64,000 nt of DNA from Bromus sterilis (Eukaryota; Streptophyta; Magnoliopsida; Poales; Poaceae): NCBI GenBank assembly GCA_950022295.1, contig OX465600.1, positions 295,537,782 through 295,601,781 of the forward strand. The letters run 5' to 3'. The translations under genes were made by a program, and so were the position numbers. Position 1 is the stretch's first letter. Each line of letters begins with the position of its first letter. The notes under the pieces are model-generated. The model was not told where the DNA came from. It ran no database searches and saw only the letters and a list, made by a program, of their open reading frames with translations. Of this stretch, positions 31,593-43,372 are shown piece by piece.

Positions 31593-32639
31593 CACATCCA
31601 TCAAATTTCAAATTAGTGCATCATACTATACTAGAAGACGGTTCAAAAAAAAGTATACTAGAACACTTTTGCGCGTTTTACTATGCCGCTTTTATCGGAT
31701 GGGCTGCAAAGTATTAATGTTTATGTACCAGGACAGTTTGTCGCACTCAACGCACTAACAAGCATCAACCTTCTCCTTCACGAAATAAACGCTCATTTCA
31801 TGTAAAAATGGTTTGATAACCCTTTACTGTGATGGTATTTGTGGCAATCATACTTCAGTATTTTTCCGTACGTGAAACAACTATAGATCACTACCACACA
31901 TCAAAATTTTTAATAAGATCATGAATTTTTTATAACTCATGACATTTCAAAAATTCATGAGAAATTTTTAGAATGCATGATTTTTTTCATATTTATTAAT
32001 ATTTTTAAATTAAAAATAAACTAAAAAATGTTTCTTACAATTTGTGAAAATTTTAGAAATAAAAAAAACAAATTTCATCAATATGTTTAGAACAATTGAA
32101 CAGTGTTTCAATAGAAAACCGAATGAAAGAAATAAACGAATTGCTAACATAGTATGCACATAATGCTACATGGGTCGTCGTTCCACACGTTTGCTCGAAA
32201 TGCGTATTTTAGACAAGTGGAAAGTATTTTAATAAAATAATCTACCAAAATAAATTTTCAGTTAATAAATTGGCCTAGAGAAATATTTGTCAGTGTAATC
32301 CGCACGTAACACTATATGGGTCACCGACATGGGCCTACCGAACAACCGAAACTATCATGCGGGAACCACATGACCCATCGAACCTAATCAGACCCTTACA
32401 TGTAGGGTTCATTTTACAGAAAAAAAAACATTGAAGCTCTCGTAGGCCTCTAATTGGGAAATGATTCAAATCATCCGACGGATCGCTTCTCGGTTCCGCC
32501 GTGTTGTACATGTAACACGTGTCCACAAACTTAGCATCGTTGTTCTCCTCAGTTTTATCCTCTTTGATTTTTTTCTTTTCCATTTTTTACCCAATAGATA
32601 GCCGGCGACACATCTCTCGTTTTTCTATCGCGTTTTCTG

Positions 32640-32900
32640 AAACATGCGTTATGTTGCAAAATGAGCCCCGCAACATGTATTTTGTTGTAAATGAGCTCCT
32701 AATATATGTTCTATTGTAAAGGAGCTTCACATGTCGTTTACTAATAAGAAGCTTCACATGTTGCAAACAAAGCTCTGTAACATGTGTCATGTTATGAAGA
32801 AGTTTCACAACATGTATCTTATTGCAAAGGAGTTATGCAACACGTATCTTGTTGCAAAGGAGCTTTGTAACATATATCTTATTGCAAAGAAGCTGGACCG
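32640..32900 (+). repeat. 30-bp degenerate minisatellite, copy B
   Basis: Counterpart of 29815-30080, again with frame-preserving units (LCNTYLVAKELCNIYLIAKK). Confidence 0.7.
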
Positions 32901-33005
32901 TTTCATCGTGCCGATCCAACGCCTCGCGATCCGGCAGATCTTTTATAAATTAAAGATCCAAGGGGCTGACTCGTAGCAACGTCCCCTCTAATTCTACGAG
33001 CTTAA

Positions 33006-33344
33006 GGCTTCCTTTGGTTTGTAGGAACTTTGAAGGAATTCTAGAGAATATGAATTTTGTAGAAAAAAAATCCTTTGGAACCCTTTAGTTTATAGGAATG
33101 GATTCCTATTCCTATGAAGATTAGGAATCAATCCTTCACATTTTAAAGGAAAAAATATTTGCCTAGATTAAATGAAAATTTTACTATCCTCTGAGTCAAA
33201 TGACATCCATTTCCCTATAAAAAATGTGACACTTCTTCTTCAGTACCCCCCTCCCCCCCCCCCAACCCTAAACAACATAAATGGTTGAGATGCATCATAT
33301 CACTTTCTATGGTTTTTCTACTATCCTATGACCCAAAAAAGACC
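33006..33344. mobile_element. Tourist/Harbinger-type MITE, copy B
   Basis: Same MITE as 30181-30473, starting GGCTTCCTTTGGTTTGTAGG after TAA (33003-33005) and followed by TAA (33345-33347). Being in both copies, it predates the duplication. Confidence 0.75.
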
Positions 33345-33364
33345 TAATAATTGTGAGGATGGAT

Positions 33365-33596
33365 CTCGCCAGCATCTGTCTCCTTGTCTCTCTCATCTGA
33401 CTTGTCTAGTAGGATGGAAAAGAACCTACTACAAAGTCAGAGCTCGATCCAGGCCTTATCAATAATACAATCCATTTGGTATCAGGCTGCCGCATCGCCA
33501 TTGCCATCCAAATATTCGATACTCGTTAAAGGAGATCGGCATTTATCCGAACCCATCCCGCCGGAATGCCAAATGCACATTTCCGTGGCTATATAT
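33365..33596 (+). promoter_or_regulatory. Glutaredoxin promoter block, class B (gene 5)
   Basis: Class B form without the ACGT-core segment; a small CGGAATGCCAAATGCAC variation precedes the TATA box TATATAT (33590-33596). Confidence 0.75.
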
Positions 33597-33767
33597 GCGA
33601 GGCCACCCTGTGCCCAACTCCAACCAAGCCAGCGCAACTCAAAGCCTCGCACTACACGAGAGCTTCAAAATTAATCTACAAAGCTCACTAGCACTAGCAC
33701 AGAAGACATCAACATCAACAACCATTGTTCCTTTTGAGTTCGTGGTGAAGAAGGTCGGGTGAGCTTG

Positions 33768-34079
33768 ATGGAGCAGGTGACGAGGCTAGCGGGGCAGAGA
33801 GCGGTGGTGGTCTTCGGCATGAGCTCCTGCGGCATGTGCCACACGGTGACGAGCCTCCTCCGCGATCTCGGAGCGAACCCGACGTTGGTGTCTCTGGACG
33901 AGGAGCCCAGGGGAAAGGACATGGAGAAGGCGCTGGTGAGGCTCCTCGGCCGGAACCCTGCCGTGCCGGCGGTGTTCATCGGCGGCAGGCTCGTCGGATG
34001 CACCGACAAGGTCATGTCCCTTCACCTCAGCGGGAACCTTGTCCCACTGCTTCGTAACGCAGGTGCGGTCTGGGTATAG
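33768..34079 (+). CDS. CC-type glutaredoxin 5, CGMC active site
   Basis: 103-residue intronless paralogue with Cys21-Gly22-Met-Cys24. Shares AVVVFG and NPTLVSLDEEPRG with gene 2 and GKDMEKAL with gene 6. Has Cys78, LVPLL and AGAVWV. The GTG at 33759 in frame is upstream of the conserved start. Intact. Confidence 0.94.
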   Translation: MEQVTRLAGQRAVVVFGMSSCGMCHTVTSLLRDLGANPTLVSLDEEPRGKDMEKALVRLLGRNPAVPAVFIGGRLVGCTDKVMSLHLSGNLVPLLRNAGAVWV

Positions 34080-34209
34080 TCCGCGGGAGGGTTCTCTGCA
34101 TATGCCTGATGCAGTGGACAGTAGAGAATAATGTTCTCTCATCAGGTGATTATATGGAAAACCATGCATGCATATCCTTTTTTCGTCCTGCTAGTATTAT
34201 AAACTGTGT

Positions 34210-34734
34210 AAAAGTGACGGGGATATATAGCTTTGCCAAGGAGAATGAGTCCAAATATCTCACATCCATCAAATTTCAAATTACTGCATGATATAGAATT
34301 ATAGATTGATACTATATGCACGACCTTCTTTGGAGGGGTGAAAGATTCTATGAGTTTGCATGCCTTTGTGTGACTGGCATGTGGACCAGGTTGATGTATG
34401 ACCATCCTGTCATCCTAAAGTTAGGTAGTTTAAGTTAGAGGATCTCAGTCAGCGTTGGAGGTGCTTTTGTAACTTATGACTTACTCCCTCCTATTTAACA
34501 CATGGTGTATATGAATTCTTTCCTAAGTCAAACTTAAGAAAAATAATTGTCCAGTTAGATTAAAAAAAATCTAATCTACAAAACAAAATTGATATCACTA
34601 GATCATATTTTTATATTTTGTTTATGTTCACTTTAATATAAACATGGTCAAAATTTATAAACGAGACATTGAAATGTCTTACAAGATGGGGCCACATGTA
34701 TCAAAGAGAGGAAACATATCCTGTCAAAGCTGTT
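34210..34734. other. 3' flank of glutaredoxin 5
   Basis: 34215-34290 (TTTGCCAAGGAGAATGAGTC, then CATCCATCAAATTTCAAATT) is a remnant of the same 3' flank seen after genes 3 and 4. A single Stowaway-like end, TACTCCCTCC at 34482, has no partner. No gene. Confidence 0.5.
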
Positions 34735-35000
34735 GTGCACTCAATGACTAGTTTCGAGTCCTACAAATAACGAATACATAAAATGTCTGAAGCAAAGTTT
34801 CTAAACTAGCAAGGACGCAAGACTAATGAAATTTGAGGTTCAATCGTACCTTTTCGCCAAAACGCCGGTGCGCTGAAAAACATAACTTCTTATTTTCAAC
34901 GAATGCACCACTGATTCCTTGTCGAACCTTTCTCAGACACATTGTAGCATGTTGTAGAAAATAAATGCATTAACATCTTTTATATTATTATTGATTAGAC
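34735..35000 (+). repeat. Downstream repeat module, copy 2
   Basis: Diverged copy of 20390-20650 (CTAGTTTCGAGTCCTACA, AAAGTTTCTAAACTAGCAAG, GATTCCTTGTCGAACC). Confidence 0.55.
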
Positions 35001-35202
35001 CGATATATGCCACATGCCAACCAATTATGGAAGTGGCAGGAATTCTGTCCGTTGGCCTCTCTAAAAACATATATTTGAGAAAATTACGATGGAGAAACCA
35101 TCTGGTACATTTTACGGTAGCAAAAGTGAAAGATAATTTATCGGTTTCATGCATACAAAAAACACTTTGGTTTAACGAAGTTCATTGGTTGAATGCAAAC
35201 AT

Positions 35203-35228
35203 CAACAACAACAACAACAACAACAACT
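35203..35228 (+). repeat. (CAA) microsatellite, about 9 units
   Basis: Uninterrupted CAA run ending ...CAACAACTAACTAG. Confidence 0.95.
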
Positions 35229-35394
35229 AACTAGATTAGACCATAAATGTCTTTGGGACTGCCCCTTTTAAAAAAAAAAGACCATAAATGTCTAAAAACT
35301 CAAATAACAAGGTTGGACAATATGGTAATTCCATTTTAACATCACTCTCGGTCATGATTGAAGTGGGGAACCACTCCGCAACGTTTTTGGCGTA

Positions 35395-35960
35395 TTGTAA
35401 TGCATCTTATTATGGCGCACAAAGTTTCTAAAGTGTCAAGGACGCAAGAATAATGAAATTTGAGGTTCAATGATACCTTCTTGTCGACATTTCGCGGAAG
35501 TGCACTGAAAATCACAAGTTCTTGTTTTCAACAAAGAGAGATTTTACGGTGCATCATGATATGTATGGGAGGGGAGGTGTATCATTTGGATGATCAAATA
35601 CTTCATATCACCGCGGTGCCAAAAAATCATACCGAAACTACCCTTGTTTCTTTTGGTGAGAGGGAAAAATCGAATACGTTGAAAATATTTCTTTTATCAA
35701 AATGCCCCTCAGGCGTCCTCATGATACATGTGACATCAGCGGATCATATTCAGATCTGGACCGTCTTACTGGTCCAATGGACGGTCAAAATTCACTTGAT
35801 GCATCGTAAAGAGTCTCTTCAACAAAATCTCTATTGATTCCTTGTACAAACTTCTTCGGACACTTTTTAGCATGTTGTAAAAAATCCATTAGCATATTAC
35901 TATACTTTTATATAATTAGATCTATATATGAAACATGCCAAAGAAGTAAGGAAGTGGATG
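35395..35960 (+). repeat. Downstream repeat module, copy 3, interrupted by a MITE
   Basis: AAAGTTTCTAAAGTGTCAAG, GAATAATGAAATTTGAGGTTC and, after the MITE at 35536-35817, TGATTCCTTGTACAAACTTC match copy 2. Confidence 0.6.
35536..35817. mobile_element. Mutator-type MITE, 282 bp
   Basis: Ends GAGAGATTTTACGGTGCATC and, reversed, GAGACTCTTTACGATGCATC (about 23-bp inverted repeats). Exact 9-bp duplication TTCAACAAA at 35527-35535 and 35818-35826. The related module at 34735-35000 lacks the insertion. Confidence 0.88.
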
Positions 35961-35964
35961 GAAG

Positions 35965-36736
35965 TGTTCCCGTTAGCCTTTCTAAAAGAATGAATATTTG
36001 AACAACCATATGGTACATTTCTCAGTTCCAAAGGTGAGAAGCACAACAACAAAGCAGTAGATTAGATCATAAATGTTTACAATATAAAAGTACTTCCACA
36101 ACATGATGGTCCCTAGGACGCCACACTTCTAGTAATGTCTTAGGGCTTGCCATATATATTTGCGCTCTATGGATATGAAGTTATGAAAGCCCTCGAAGAA
36201 GATTTTATGTGCGGTGTAAGAGTATCGTCGTAGTAGAAGAATAGTATGATCCTCTTTCCATGTGCGTTCATTGTGATTTCATTGATTAAATAATACATGA
36301 AACATGTCAAAATTATTTTCCATAAGCCAATCACCAAATGAGTTAGAAATATGGGTCAACGGATCGATTTCAATTTCATAAAAGTTAATGTGAAACATGT
36401 ACTTTAGCACTCATATTGTTAACCAGATGTGATTTATATCCGAACTTGAGCTCTATTATCTGGTGATATAATGTAAGCGAAAAAGAATTGACATCAATGA
36501 TAAACTTCAGCAATTTTACATCGTAACAATGTGTTTCTCTCATAGAGCACTAACAACCTCTTCATAACTTATGAAACTCGGCTATTGTTTCATCACCTGC
36601 AAATTTACAATAAATCCAAGTTATTAAAAATAAGTTTAATACTATATTCGTGAACCGCTAATAGGTTATAGCTTTAAGGTTCTATATAACATCAGATGTT
36701 GTACTAAAGAATCGATCATCAGACCAACAAGATGAT
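35965..36736. other. Intergenic, no gene seen
   Basis: AT-rich, no recognised element. Confidence 0.5.
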
Positions 36737-38870
36737 AACTACTTCCTATTATCTTTATAGGAAATTGTTAGTCTATGAAGTGTGAGGGTTTGTAATAAGC
36801 ACCAAACTTTCCTCAGTAAAGAACAAAGGTTGTAAATTCATGAGATCCTCATGTTACGAGCCAATGATCACTACCTAAGAACAATTAAGAACTTTTTGTA
36901 TGTCCGCAACATGTCTAGCTTTGTTAGTTACCAGGATAATCGTATCATCTGTTTTGAATTTATTGCAGCGACCCCAACATACCACTGCATCATTTTGTGT
37001 GCCAGTCATTGATATAACGCTCATAAGACGTTGTCTTGTGAATTTTATACCCCTAGAGTTGTCCAACAGAATCATAGTGGGTCCCCTCCATTATATTACA
37101 TACTCAACCAATATCATACATTATTCAAACCAACTTTGAAGTTCAAAAGATTCAAACTACGATCACCTGAAATGCATAGTGATCCTATTCCTTACAAGAT
37201 ACTACAAAGATCAAGTCATGATTACATGACCCTCCTGACTAGGCTACTGTAGTATTATTCGTGATTCTCTTCAAAATCTCCTCCTCTGGTGTTTCTCCAT
37301 ACTCGATGACGTACTCGACTATTTCGACTCCTCCCGATAGGTTGGGTTCGGCGTAGAGTACTCGCCCGCTACTTCGTCATCATCTGGCATCTCCTCCAAA
37401 TATATTGCTTCTATGGATTATAATACAAGGGGATGAGTACATGGGCTACTCAATAAGTTCATGAATATTGTGAGGTGGATATGAACTAGACTACTACTAA
37501 TTCCAAATAGGTCGTGTTTTGGAATATTTCTTGTGGAATCAATTTTTATTTAAATCGTGTGATCATTAGACTTCACACGTGACTAGAATCTCCAATAGAC
37601 TCTTTTCCCACAACGTTCGCAAATCTTTCTCAGATCAGGGAGTAACATGACACAATTTTGTAACACTCTGGAATGGTTGCACTACTTTGGCCTTTATTAT
37701 GTTTCATAAATTCGTTTTATAGCCTCGTATCGGGTCAGTAACCATACACATCCATGATGTGTGGCCAGGTCTAAGATCCAACTCTTACGCCCACCAACTA
37801 CTTCATATTATATTTATAGGAATTTTTGGTCTCCAAAGAGTAAGGGTTTGTAATAAGCACCAAATTCCCTCGGTAAAGAACCAAGGTTATAAATTCATGG
37901 GATCGTCAAGTTACGAGCCAATGATCATTACCTAAGCACAATTAAGAACATTTTCTAGGTCCCCAACATGTCTAGCTTTGTTAGTTACAAGGATAATCGT
38001 ATCATATGTTTGGAATTTATTGCGACAACCCCAACACACCAATACATGATGTAGTGTGCCATACTTTGATATAATGCTCATAAGACGTCGTCTTGTGAAC
38101 CTTATATCCCTCAAAGTTATACAACATAATTATAGTGGGTTCACTCCATTATATTACAAACTCAACAAATATCATACATTATTCAAACCAACTTTGAAGT
38201 TCAAAAGAGTCAAACTAGGATCACCTGAAATGCATAGTGATCCTATTTCTTAGGAGATAAATTCTACGAAGATCAAGTCACAACGACTTGACCCTCCTAG
38301 CTAGGCTACTCTAGTATTATTCGTGATTCTCTTCAAGCCCCTCCTTTGGTGTTGCTCCATACTCGATGATGTAGTTGACTCCTTCCACTCCTCCCGATAG
38401 ATCAGGTACCTTGTAGAAGTTTTCACCCACTGCTTCGTCATCATTCGACATCTCCTTCAAATATGTTTCTTCAAAGGATTATAATACAAGGGGATGAGTA
38501 CAGGGGGTACTAAAGAAGTTCATGAATATTGTGAGGTGGATATGCACTGCGACTACTATTGATTCTAAAAAGGTATAGTTAATGTGTTTTGGAAAATTTC
38601 TGGTAGAATCAAGTTTTACTTGAGTCATGTAATCATGAAACTTCACATGTGACTAGAATCACCGATAAAAAATTTCCCCACAGTCTTAGATCTTTCTCAG
38701 ACCAGGGAGAGACATGACACAATTTTGTTACACTCTGCAAAGGTGCAATACTTTCTCCACAAATTCTTAATGCATTTTCCGGTTCATGTATTCTTTTTAT
38801 ACCCTCCATGCCGGGTCAGTAACCCTATACATCTATGATGTGTGGCTAGGTCTAAGATCCAAGTCTTACG
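36737..38870 (+). repeat. 1.06-kb tandem duplication, two copies
   Basis: Copy 1 starts at 36737 (AACTACTTCCTATTATCTTT), copy 2 at 37797. Shared landmarks: TTTGTAATAAGCACCAAA, TACGAGCCAATGATCA, CAACATGTCTAGCTTTGTTA, ATTCGTGATTCTCTTCAA, GATGTGTGGCYAGGTCTAAG. Roughly 85 percent alike by eye. No coding frame is shared, and the family was not recognised. Confidence 0.85.
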
Positions 38871-38874
38871 TGAA

Positions 38875-40356
38875 CCTTTGACCACCATTTCTTCCTATGT
38901 CGACCAGTGGAGATCAACCGTAAGTATCTTGTATTTCTATCTGCCCTCAAAATGAAGTCAGCTATGGATTTTTTTATAATATTTGATCCCCTCTTATCGC
39001 AAAAGATGGCCAACCTTCTCATTAGATTGATTTTCAAATCATTATGTTGTTGAGATAAGATGCGGGTCTTTGCAATTTTGTCGAGATCGTCTATAACGGT
39101 AGAGAGCCATTGTTTTTTATTTTGTAAACATCACGTTCGTGTGTTTCACCCATCCGGAAAGGTGTTGCCTCATTGGCCTTATTTTATAGTTCCATCTATG
39201 AATAGGTGTACGACCAACGACATGATGTTCACAAACATTCTTAGTTACGTCTACAAATCCTTCCCGACGCAAACAACCCAATTCAAACTTGAAAGGTCAA
39301 CGAGCAGATGGATTCGTAGAGTTAGAATCAAGAATGATGGACGAGTGGTACGATAGTGCCTGTAGGGTTCACATGATTAGGAGAGGAAATTTTATCTCCC
39401 GTTCAGTATCCATGAGTACCATGTCGAGCTTCTTGTAAGTCTTCACAGAGAGGTTATTATCCCAAGTGAATTACTGCCCTGACATAGTGGCCTCCTGAAG
39501 ATCCAAACTATCAATCACAATATTGAATAGAAACGGCCAACGAGTACGTGTCAAAGCGATCATTATTTTTATCTATCCGGTACCTAAGGATATTAAAGTC
39601 CCCTCCAATAAGCATTGGATACGAATTATACTTAGCCAAGTTCACCAATTCACGAAGCAAAATAGATTTATGCTCATCTTGGACCGCTCCATAGACTGCA
39701 ACCCGACTCTATGTAAAATTATCAGCTCTATTTGGTAGGTGAAATTAGATATGAAATTCATCTGTCGAAAAAGGCAACAATTCCACGGTTGTGGTTTCTA
39801 TCCCAAGATGGATTCCTCCAGATCCTCCACGAGCTGGTGGGCTATATGCCATGTGTAGTTCAAACAACCTGAGAAGTGATCAAGGACATGCTGGCGAAAG
39901 TTACCTTTACCAGCCTCAGAGATTTCCACAAAATCAAACTCATGTTCATGCACACAATCGCCGATGTTTCATCCTTAGCCAAGTCTGAAAGACCTCTACT
40001 ATTCTAAAATATGCCTCTCATGTGAAAACTTTGATCGGTGTAGTAACCTTCTCCTTGTTTGACGGTTTTTGTTTCTTTCTAGAGGAATGTGATTTAGATT
40101 TACACGAAGACATTCTGAAGTAACAAAACATGGACCGAGGTCTTGCTTCATCAAATCTAACATCGGTAACCTTGTCAACCAAGTGGGAGATGAGCAGACC
40201 ATCATATTTGGCATTCGTTTCATCATTCTCGTCGGTTTCCGGGTTATATAGGATGCTATTACACTTTGGAAAAACCTTTAAACAGTCAATCTCCAAATGT
40301 CTAAGTACCTCAATCGAACAAATTAATTTCATTGTTATTCTTTCCCATAGAGACAC
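38875..40356 (-). pseudogene. L1-type LINE remnant (ORF1 tail, endonuclease, start of RT region)
   Basis: Reading the minus strand: 40356-40018 encodes an ORF1-like tail (VDKVTDVRFDEARPR, SSRKKQKPSNKEK). ORF2 endonuclease follows in broken frames: RGLSDLAK, EISEAGKGNFRQHVLDHFSG, NYTWHIA, GGSGGIHLGI, RVAVYGAVQDEHKS, LLRELVNLAKY, MLIGGDFNILRY. Then MRQHLSGWVKHT and FILRADRNTRYL...GRHRKK. Similarity stops at about 38880, where the 1.06-kb tandem duplication begins. It is much more decayed than the LINE at 47.4-51.3 kb. Confidence 0.75.
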
Positions 40357-40359
40357 CCA

Positions 40360-40895
40360 CTACTTTCTCTTTATTAATGAAGAATATGTTGTAACCGAGC
40401 ACAACATCTATGGAGATTGTAAGTTTTTGTTTAATTTTTTGTACTATATATTGATCAATTCATTGATTCATTCAATGCTAAAAATGATGATCATCATATT
40501 GTATAACCTGAACGCGTTGTCGTGTTGTATGAAAGAAAGGAGAGTAGATCGTTTACATTGATGCCTTGTTCGATGAAATTGAGGAGTCAACTTGTGTGGG
40601 ACATTGTTTGCCTGTTCTGAGGAGAGCTTTGTTTTCATTGAATTCGATGAATTTTCAAAACTTGTTAAAATCAATGCATCTCTTTTTAACCTAATGTACT
40701 ATTTATGAATTAATTTGTAAATGTATTATTGTATTTTTATTATTGTATCGAGTGTTGAGACTTTAAAAAACTAAAGGCAAACTTTTAGAAGATTGATTGA
40801 ATGATCGAATCCAAACCAGTCCGCGAACGAATACAGTGTTTTTTTAGAGATCAATATTGAAGATGCCCTAACACTACACCGACCATATGATAACA
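40360..40895. other. Intergenic, no gene seen
   Basis: AT-rich; leads into the glutaredoxin 6 promoter. Confidence 0.5.
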
Positions 40896-40899
40896 CCAG

Positions 40900-41194
40900 C
40901 ATCTCTCCATGTCTCTCTCATCTGACTTTTTGAATGGGATAGAAGAGAACTTACTAAAAGTCAGAGCTCCATGCCTTATCTGCAATATAATCCACGGTAT
41001 CTTGACCCCTTTGGTATTAGGTCGCCGCATCGCAATTGCCATCCAAATATTCGATGCTCCTACACTAGACCCATACGTGGAGTCGCATGGATTAAAGGAC
41101 CTCGGCATTTATCCGAACCCTCCCGTATCACCTTTTTCCGGTCGGATTGCTCGAAGATCATCCTGCCGGTGTACATTGCCCTGGATATATATAT
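40900..41194 (+). promoter_or_regulatory. Glutaredoxin promoter block, class A (gene 6)
   Basis: Class A form with CATACGTGGAG (41082-41092), ATCACCTTTTTCCGGTCGGA and a TATA box TATATATAT (41186-41194). Closest to that of gene 3. Confidence 0.75.
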
Positions 41195-41366
41195 GCAAGG
41201 CTCTCATGCACAACTCTAAGCAAGCCAGCACAACTCAAAGTCAAAGCATCGTACACGAGACCTTGCTAGAAGCAATTGTAGCTGCCTAATTAAGCTCGCT
41301 GAAAACATCTACATCAACATCCATTGTTCTTTTTGAGATCGTGGTGAAGAAGGCCGGGTGAACTTG

Positions 41367-41678
41367 ATGGAGCAGGTGACGAGGCTAGCGGGGCAGCGGG
41401 CAGTGGTGATCTTCGGCATGAGCTCCTGCTGCATGTGCCACACGGTGACGAGCCTCCTCCGGGATCTCGGGGCGAACCCGACGATGGTGTCTCTGGACGA
41501 GGAGCCTAGAGGGAAGGACATGGAGAAGGCGCTGGTGAGGCTCCTTGGCCGGAACCCTGCCGTGCCGGCGGTGTTCATCGGCGGCAGGCTCGTCGGGTGC
41601 ACGGACAAGGTCATGTCCCTTCACCTCAGCGGAAAGCTTGTCCCGCTGCTTCGTAATGCAGGTGCTGTCTGGGTATAG
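41367..41678 (+). CDS. CC-type glutaredoxin 6, CCMC active site
   Basis: 103-residue intronless paralogue with Cys21-Cys22-Met-Cys24. NPTMVSLDEEPRGKDMEK, NPAVPAVFIGG, Cys78, LHLSGKLVPLL (Lys where the others have Asn) and AGAVWV. The stop codon region TGCAGGTGCTGTCTGGG is duplicated once immediately downstream (41658 and 41679, 21-bp period), so a second in-frame VWDSG-like run lies beyond the TAG. Last member of the cluster, 7.3 kb from gene 5. Intact. Confidence 0.94.
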   Translation: MEQVTRLAGQRAVVIFGMSSCCMCHTVTSLLRDLGANPTMVSLDEEPRGKDMEKALVRLLGRNPAVPAVFIGGRLVGCTDKVMSLHLSGKLVPLLRNAGAVWV

Positions 41679-41876
41679 TGCAGGTGCTGTCTGGGACTCT
41701 GGGTGTAGCGAGTGTGAGGGTTTTGTATATACTCGGCGTGATTGCTGTGGGCGCCAGAGAATAATGTAATGTCAAACTTTCTCAAAATTTGATGATGATG
41801 AAGACTGAAGACTAAGAAAAACCAAACTTTGCAAAATTTGAACAAACGTATACAGTATTAAATATCAACAGTACCG

Positions 41877-43141
41877 ATTTTTTTTTGGAAAAGCAGAATA
41901 TATTAATATCGAAAAGATACCAATTATATCCGACCTCTGCAACTACGCAATGCCCAAAAGTCAGTACGGATACACTCAGCCAACCAAAACAAAAAAAAGA
42001 AGAAGTAAAAAAGAAAAAGTCCCGCTACAGAGTTACAATCCTTGCAGCAGCAGCACAACCACCACCAAACCAACACCTGATGTCCAATTCTTTAAAAGCA
42101 ACGTCTTCACAAAGGAAACAGTGCCAGGCACAACCAATTAAGGCGAGACCTTGGGTTTCCACTCTGAAGATAGTCTGCGCTCTCAAAACAATGTCTTCAG
42201 CAAGACCATTGCCAGGCACAACCAATTAAGGTCAGACCTTTGATTTTCACCCTGAGAGACAAGGCTTTGAACTTCACCTGTGCTGCCGCCCCCGCTTACA
42301 GATCACTACCACAATTCAAGAAACTCCAAGCCAGTTCCTCATCGACGCAAAGGCTCCAATCACCATTGCTAGTCCTCCAATCTCAGCCTTCATGATATTC
42401 TCACCTTTGACTTCACCATGGATTTGCCCCTGATGGAAACAGAAGCAGAGCTTCGCGCCAGTCCTTGCGTTGCGACCGAATCCCATACGATCCAGCAATC
42501 TCCAGGCATATGCCCATGGGAAATCGCTTGCGAAGCCTTCCGAAACCCGACACTCCGGCCAGATCAAAGGGGACAAACGTCAGGCAGATCTTCTTCCTTG
42601 CGTAGCACGGCAGCAGGCCCCCACGCCGCCCCGATCCAATCCGCTGCCATTAGGCCGGTCGTCGCCGGCACATCGGTTAGCGGGCGTCGACGCGAGAAGA
42701 CTAGGTCATCGGAGCAAGGACCGACAACCAATCTCAAGCACCGCCTGGAGAACAGGCTATGCCCGCCGGAGCTAACCGGCATACGCGACGTCGCCATGCC
42801 AACGCTCGTCCCTCCGGCCATGGCTGCGGCTAGTCCTGGCACCCCGCCGGTAACCAAAGACCGCATCCCGCCGCCCTTCACCGAGCTCCACCGCCCACGT
42901 CTCCACGCGTGACACCGGAGCACCGCTGGATCCGATCTAGAGTTGCCGCTCACAACCTAGGGAACCGCAAGGGAAGGCCCGACCGTCGTAGTCGGCTGCC
43001 CGGGCTTCGCCCGGCGGCGTCTTCCAGCGGCGACGCGGGAGAGGAGGGGAGACGGGGCGGGCGGCGCGCTGTGGTTGGTGGCGGCGCCCCGAGCCGCCCT
43101 GAAGCGAAGGCGACGCGGGGGCTGGAAAACTGGATCGATAC
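41877..43141 (-). mobile_element. Non-LTR retroposon (LINE-derived), minus strand
   Basis: Poly(T) at 41877-41886 marks the poly(A) end, and the GC-rich 5' part lies at 42500-43140 (GGCGGCGGGCGGC-like). CAGTACCGA before the poly(T) (41869-41877) and CAGTACCAA at the other end (43143-43151) may be a diverged target duplication. The AGGCACAACCAATTAAGG word is repeated inside (42127 and 42212). Frames on both strands are interrupted; no intact protein. Confidence 0.55.
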
Positions 43142-43372
43142 GCAGTACCAAATAATTACAGTATAAATATAATACATGTTAATGATATTCATTCGGTATC
43201 ATGAATGTTGGTATTTTTTCCATAACCTTGATCAAAGTTCTAAATGTTTGATTTAAAACAAAGTTAATATGTGAAGTAAAAAATATCAGAGGAAAATATT
43301 GCCTGATAGGTGCACTGCCTCGCAGCTGAGAAATCTTTCACTCCATCCTCACCGCGACATATATCTCTATAA

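Larger units (their letters stand above)
31219..33767 (+). repeat. Segmental duplication, copy B (downstream of gene 4 to gene 5 start)
   Basis: Second copy of 28562-30906. It differs by the insertion at 31441-31592 and by a C-rich stretch (CCCCCCTCCCCCCCCCCC, near 33246) inside the Tourist MITE copy. Confidence 0.85.

Noticed and set aside
34482..34700. Stowaway MITE starting TACTCCCTCC
   Set aside because: No matching right end or inverted arm was found.
42418..43166. GC-rich frames on both strands as a possible gene
   Set aside because: Competing frames, no domain, and position at the GC-rich 5' end of a minus-strand retroposon.
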